Assembly (NCBI GenBank): GCA_028622995.1
Contig: JAJQJQ010000007.1
Span: forward strand, 3,596,001 to 3,660,000
From: Panagrolaimus kolymaensis
Lineage: Eukaryota; Nematoda; Chromadorea; Rhabditida; Panagrolaimidae
Direction: 5' to 3'
Length of the DNA: 64,000 bases
Shown: one piece after another, positions 59,957-64,000 of the stretch
How positions within the stretch are numbered: the first letter of the stretch is position 1
Layout of the letters: every line of letters starts with the position of its first letter
Position numbers and translations under genes: made by a program
Notes under the pieces: generated by a model
Told to the model about the DNA's origin: nothing
Database searches by the model: none
What the model saw: only the letters and a program-made list of their open reading frames with translations

Positions 59957-62900
59957 TTATTCATCTTTAATTCCAAGTTGACCTTGAAGGAATTGAGTGA
60001 GACCCATTTTATTTGAATCATTTGTTAAAAGTCTTTTACATTTAGCTCGACGATTTTTAAACCATATTTTAACATTATGCGTTGAGATCGGTGGATAATT
60101 TTGTCGATATGGTAATGCGTTTAATGCATCAGTATATTGTTCAATTTGCATCCAACCTGGATGTGGATTTTCTTCAAACCATCGTTCTAATATCGGTAAT
60201 TCACTTAATGGATCAAACATCAATCGAGATCTTGCAACATTGGGTGTAGTTGAAGTGGCTGAACCTTCACGTTGATTTTCACTATTTCCATTATTATTTG
60301 ACGATGAAATGGAATTTGAATTTTTTTCACTTCTTGAAATATTATTTTCTCTTGAATGGTTGCTTACTGGAGTGGATCCAGGATTAACTGATGCTAAATC
60401 TTTACTCAATTGCGCAAACGCGTTACTTGAAAGATTATTTGAAAACATGGATGCAAATTGTGATATTTGATTTGCAGCTGTAAGTGGAAGATTCGCAAAA
60501 TTGGGTAACATAGAATTCAACGCGTTCAAAGTTGCTGTAGATTGTGAAGAAGGCGATGCAGCACGTTTTGGCGAGGATGGGGCTTGTGGTGTTCCTCCAT
60601 TTAATGTTGCTGCAATATCATACATTATTTGATCAGGTGAGGATGCCATAGATTCTTTTACATCATGATCATTATCACTTAATGAATGTTCACTAACATC
60701 ATCATGACCATTAGGAGATTCAGAGCCACCATCAATACGCTAAAAAAAGTAAAAAATGTAAAAACGAAAATACTTTAAAACTTTTTTCGAAAATCCAAAC
60801 TTACATCAGTTTCAGATTGTCGATCCAAAGTTGGATTATATCCATTTGAAATATTAAATTTTGTTCGAATATCAATTGGAGCTGTTGCAACAGGAATTTG
60901 CGATGTTGTTTGTTGAGGCACAAATGAATTTGTTGTAGTTGGTGCATTAGTTCTATGTTGGGCTCGTTGATTTGTAAACCAATTACTTATTTGTTGATAC
61001 GTGACTTTACTATTAGTTTTTCGATATGCTGTTGAATTTAATACATTCATAAAACTCATCAATTTTTGCCTTGGTGGATGTGGATCTTGTTTAAACCATC
61101 GTTCAAGTTTAGGTATTTCATTCACTGTACTAAATCGAGTTTGGGTTGTGCCATTTGGACTAAAAAATTGTTTTTATTAATTCTTTGATTTAAGTGCAAC
61201 TTTCCCTTTCATTCTTCCTTTTTTTCAATTTTAATGATGGAATTTAACAATCCCACGTGCGCATCTTCTCTTTCTTCTTTCTCCTTTTTTGGCTATGGCA
61301 AATCTGTTGCGTAAGGACCGGTTTTAGTGTCTTCAAAAATGAAGACTATTTTTTGATGCGATAAGAGGCCAGAAGAAAGAGAAATTTAGATGAAGAACCC
61401 CTGCTGCCGGCTGATGGTTGGTATGTTGCGCGACTTTCGCTTTTCTTTTTAATGCTCTAACAAAATCTTACTCTCTTATTCAATCAATGTTCATAAAAAT
61501 AAAAAGTTTAAAAATGAATAGCAAAACGTTTAACCGTCTCTTTAACAAAGTGAGTGAGCGAATGATCATAGGTTGCAATTTTAAGAGATCATGGATTCGT
61601 TGTATCGAAAAATAGAAAGGCCATAATATTTTTTATCATCAAAATAATATGATTAGATTGAAATAAATAAAAAAGAAACAAACATCGAAATAATTGTGCT
61701 TTTTTTGTATTCAAGCGTCGTTTTGCGATGCTTAAACTTTGAATCTTTTTTTAAAGAAAAAGAGACAAGATAGGATTGATTATACAAGAGATTTTTTGAA
61801 AGCAAAGGAAATAATGCAAGCAACAAAAAGAGAGAGGAAAAAGTTTTCCTATATGTTAGCTTATCGTCGTCATTTTCAATAAAGCTCTAACCAGCCTTGA
61901 TGGAATTTTTTTGCGCAAAAGAAACTGTACCAAAAGATGCATGAGAAGCTGAAACATTTTTTTTTCTTGGCGAAGCTTTCTTTATTATTATTTTTTTGCA
62001 ATCTTCTTTCTGTTATTCCTTTTCCTCCATGCTCTTTTCAGGGATTAGAGACTAGCATACGAGAAAGAGACTGAAAGAGAAGAGAAAGTCTGACACTAAA
62101 AAAATGTACGGAAAGCCATCCCATTGGCCGAGGCTTTGTTGTCGGAGCTTTATTCTCTCCACTAACGACAGACTTGGGCTTGGTTGTGTTCGCCGCTCAC
62201 TTTGGATTATCGTATCTCAGCGTGTCTTTTAAAAAGCTAGTTTGATACGGTCGCGGGATAAGCAAAATAAAATTGAGTAAGCAAAGGGATTTTAAGCTTG
62301 GTTGAAATACTAAAAATATAAATAACAAAGACAAAGTAAAGCTTTAAAAATCGTAAAATGCACAAAGAATAAAACTTTTCAGGGTAAATTTTGCTTATCT
62401 CCAAAAATTAGTTTCTAAAAATTTAAGATCAGAGAATTCTAAATTATTGCTTTCTTATGCAAAGAGAATCAAATAACGAAAATATACAAATTACAGAACC
62501 TTTTAAATTTTGAATTAGTTAAAGAATTTAATTCAATCATTGCATACCCAAAGTTTTTAAAAAATGCTAACCTCCTTCTTTTATTTTCTTCTTCCTCCTC
62601 TTTTGCAATTTGATCAAGCCATTCATGAAGAGCTTGCATTTGATCATTGGTTAGAGGTGGTACATCTTCACTATTGATCATTTGTTGAATGGTTTCCTAA
62701 AAAAACAATTCAAACATGATCCATGAGAATTTTATTGCATAATCGTTACATATTTTTATTTCATTGCTTTTTATTTTTCAATCTTTTTTGTCCCTTCATC
62801 TTCATTCCTTTTTGTGCTTTTTTTAAATTCCTTTTTTTTTGGTTTAGTCGAATTTTAGAAAGATGGTGAACAATTCAAAGGGATTAGCAAAAGTCGCAAT

Positions 62901-63705
62901 CGAGCCAGTTGTTCCTGAGTTTTCTTCATTGTAGTTGTCGTATGTCCAATTTTGGCAATGAAAACGAGAAAAACGTTTTTCAATCCTCAAAAAATATTTT
63001 TGCTTTTTTTCTGTGTCGTAAGCAAATGCATGTTTTTAGTTGTGTCCTCTTCCTCCTGCTTTTCTAAAGCCGAAAAGGGAAGAGAGTCTCACTTTGTCTC
63101 CTGGCTTGGCCTTGCTTGGTTTTGGTTGGTTGATGGTTGTTCCCTTTAAATTTTTTTGTCTCTTCCACCACTTTCTCAATCAACGAAATTCATCATCTTC
63201 ATCAACTTTTGCGCCAGGGATTAGCCTTTAAAAAGCAGCAATAAGAAATAAAAAAAAGTGATGCTTTTAAATTTGAACACACGGAGTCGGCGTCTTAAAA
63301 AAGCTTCCAAAAAGTAGCAAAAGCATCCATCCATTGGCTCCAGCCCCAAAAAAAAGATTTTGGAATTCCAAGCAGTAAGAAAGAGAAAAAAAAGCGGCTA
63401 TAAAATTTGCGACACTTTTGTTTTTTTTTTTGTTTTTTTTTAACAAAAAAGGAAAAGCTCAAGTTCTTTTGGGAAATTGAAAAAATTTAAGAAGGAATGA
63501 AGGCAGAAAAGATGGGTTACATTAAAGAGATAAAAATAAAAGCAACTTAATTAAAAAATAGTAGTAATACATAGTAGTAAAAGTCCTTACTCGAATCTGT
63601 CGTCCTGATGATGATGCAAGAAGTTGAGGCTGTTTATCAACAGCCATATTTAGTAGCTTTTGTTTAATTTCAACAAGGCATTCATTTGACGGTGGTGAAT
63701 CAGTG
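59957..63705 (-). CDS. dve-1: DVE-1-like double-homeobox transcription factor, 3' part, runs off right edge
   Basis: Five exons are visible: 63591-63705, 62572-62696, 60805-61159 and 59957-60739 carry coding sequence joined in phase, and the first begins inside a codon, so the 5' end lies beyond 64000. Two atypical homeodomains are present. The first (about 60950-61130) starts [16 protein letters not shown] and ends [10 protein letters not shown]. The second (about 60030-60210) starts [17 protein letters not shown] and ends [14 protein letters not shown]. Paired divergent homeodomains of this kind define the Dve/SATB group. Both keep the WFxN core that contacts DNA. A Ser/Asn-rich region separates them, and the protein ends GQLGIKDE. 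C. elegans DVE-1 is a chromatin-associated regulator of the mitochondrial unfolded-protein response. Introns of 1.4 and 0.9 kb separate the upstream exons. (Of the exons listed, four are certain; the upstream one is off-window.). Confidence 0.88.
61160..62571 (-). other. 1.4 kb intron of dve-1
   Basis: It lies between the gttagc donor at 62571 and the tttttttag acceptor at 61160. It holds some GC-richer patches near 62.1-62.25 kb but no exon I can support. Confidence 0.5.
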
Positions 63706-64000
63706 CTAAAAAATAAGATATATAAAAATAATTTAAAATATGGCATTTTCTTTTCTTTCTTTTTTTGCAAGTCCCCAGGTTTTATTCATTCCCAAAAAAT
63801 GGAAAGTAATAATGTAAAAGATTATTGTAGATAATTGTGATTCGGTTTGACATCATCACCCTAATGTTGCTTTAGTGAAGGGAGAGACAAATAAAAAGTA
63901 TTTGAACGCTGTCTTGTGATCACGTAACAACATTTTTGGGGATTCGAAAAAAATGGTTTTGCACAATCACATGTAACCGGTTTCTTATTCTTTTTATACA

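Noticed and set aside
1..64000. tRNA, rRNA or CRISPR arrays
   Set aside because: I saw no cloverleaf with conserved arms, no rRNA-like block and no spaced direct repeats; a covariance-model scan would be needed to exclude small RNAs.

Overview
This window is nuclear DNA from a nematode. The evidence is the gene content: an AJM-1 apical-junction gene, a nematode-type sre/srab chemoreceptor, a DVE-1 double-homeobox gene and two ShKT proteins. It also has very AT-rich DNA, many 45-60 base introns with gtaag donors and ttttcag-like acceptors, and closely spaced same-strand genes that resemble nematode operons. I cannot assign a genus from the sequence. Almost every gene is split into small exons. 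I rebuilt the models below by hand from splice signals, frame and phase, so exon ends are exact only where the phases closed.

Layout. 1-1169 (-): the 5' part of an unrecognised gene with a palindromic TTAA-flanked foldback element in an intron. 2156-2665 (+): a small single-pass membrane protein. 2793-5744 (-): VPS41, complete with its C-terminal RING finger. 6010-7464 (-): a UVRAG/ATG14-family subunit 265 bases upstream of VPS41 on the same strand. 8049-8928 (+): an unknown multipass membrane protein. 9261-12846 (-): a discoidin-domain receptor whose kinase domain has lost its catalytic and metal-binding motifs; its signal-peptide exon was not found. 12847-24362: about 11.5 kb with no supportable coding sequence but with a run of hairpins near 22.0 kb. 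24363-25238 and 25793-26825 (+): tandem secreted ShKT paralogues. 27450-28526 (-): a three-exon secreted peptide precursor of allatostatin-C/somatostatin type that no single long ORF reveals. 28527-34184: mostly empty, with an orphan C-terminal fragment near 31.6 kb. 34185-53936 (+): ajm-1, 18 exons whose phases close to 2153 codons, with an internal alternative first exon. 54335-54831 and 54923-56424 (-): a small tail-anchored-like protein and an sre/srab chemoreceptor, 91 bases apart. 56425-59956: empty. 59957-63705 (-): the 3' part of dve-1, running off the right edge.

How the genes relate. VPS41 (HOPS tethering complex) and the UVRAG/ATG14-like protein (class III PI3-kinase complex) act on the same late-endosome and autophagosome membranes and may be co-transcribed. 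The DDR-like receptor, AJM-1, the ShKT proteins, the peptide precursor and the chemoreceptor are animal cell-surface, junctional or signalling proteins with no obvious shared pathway. The most notable items are the pseudokinase DDR, the hidden neuropeptide gene, the hairpin cluster and the foldback element.
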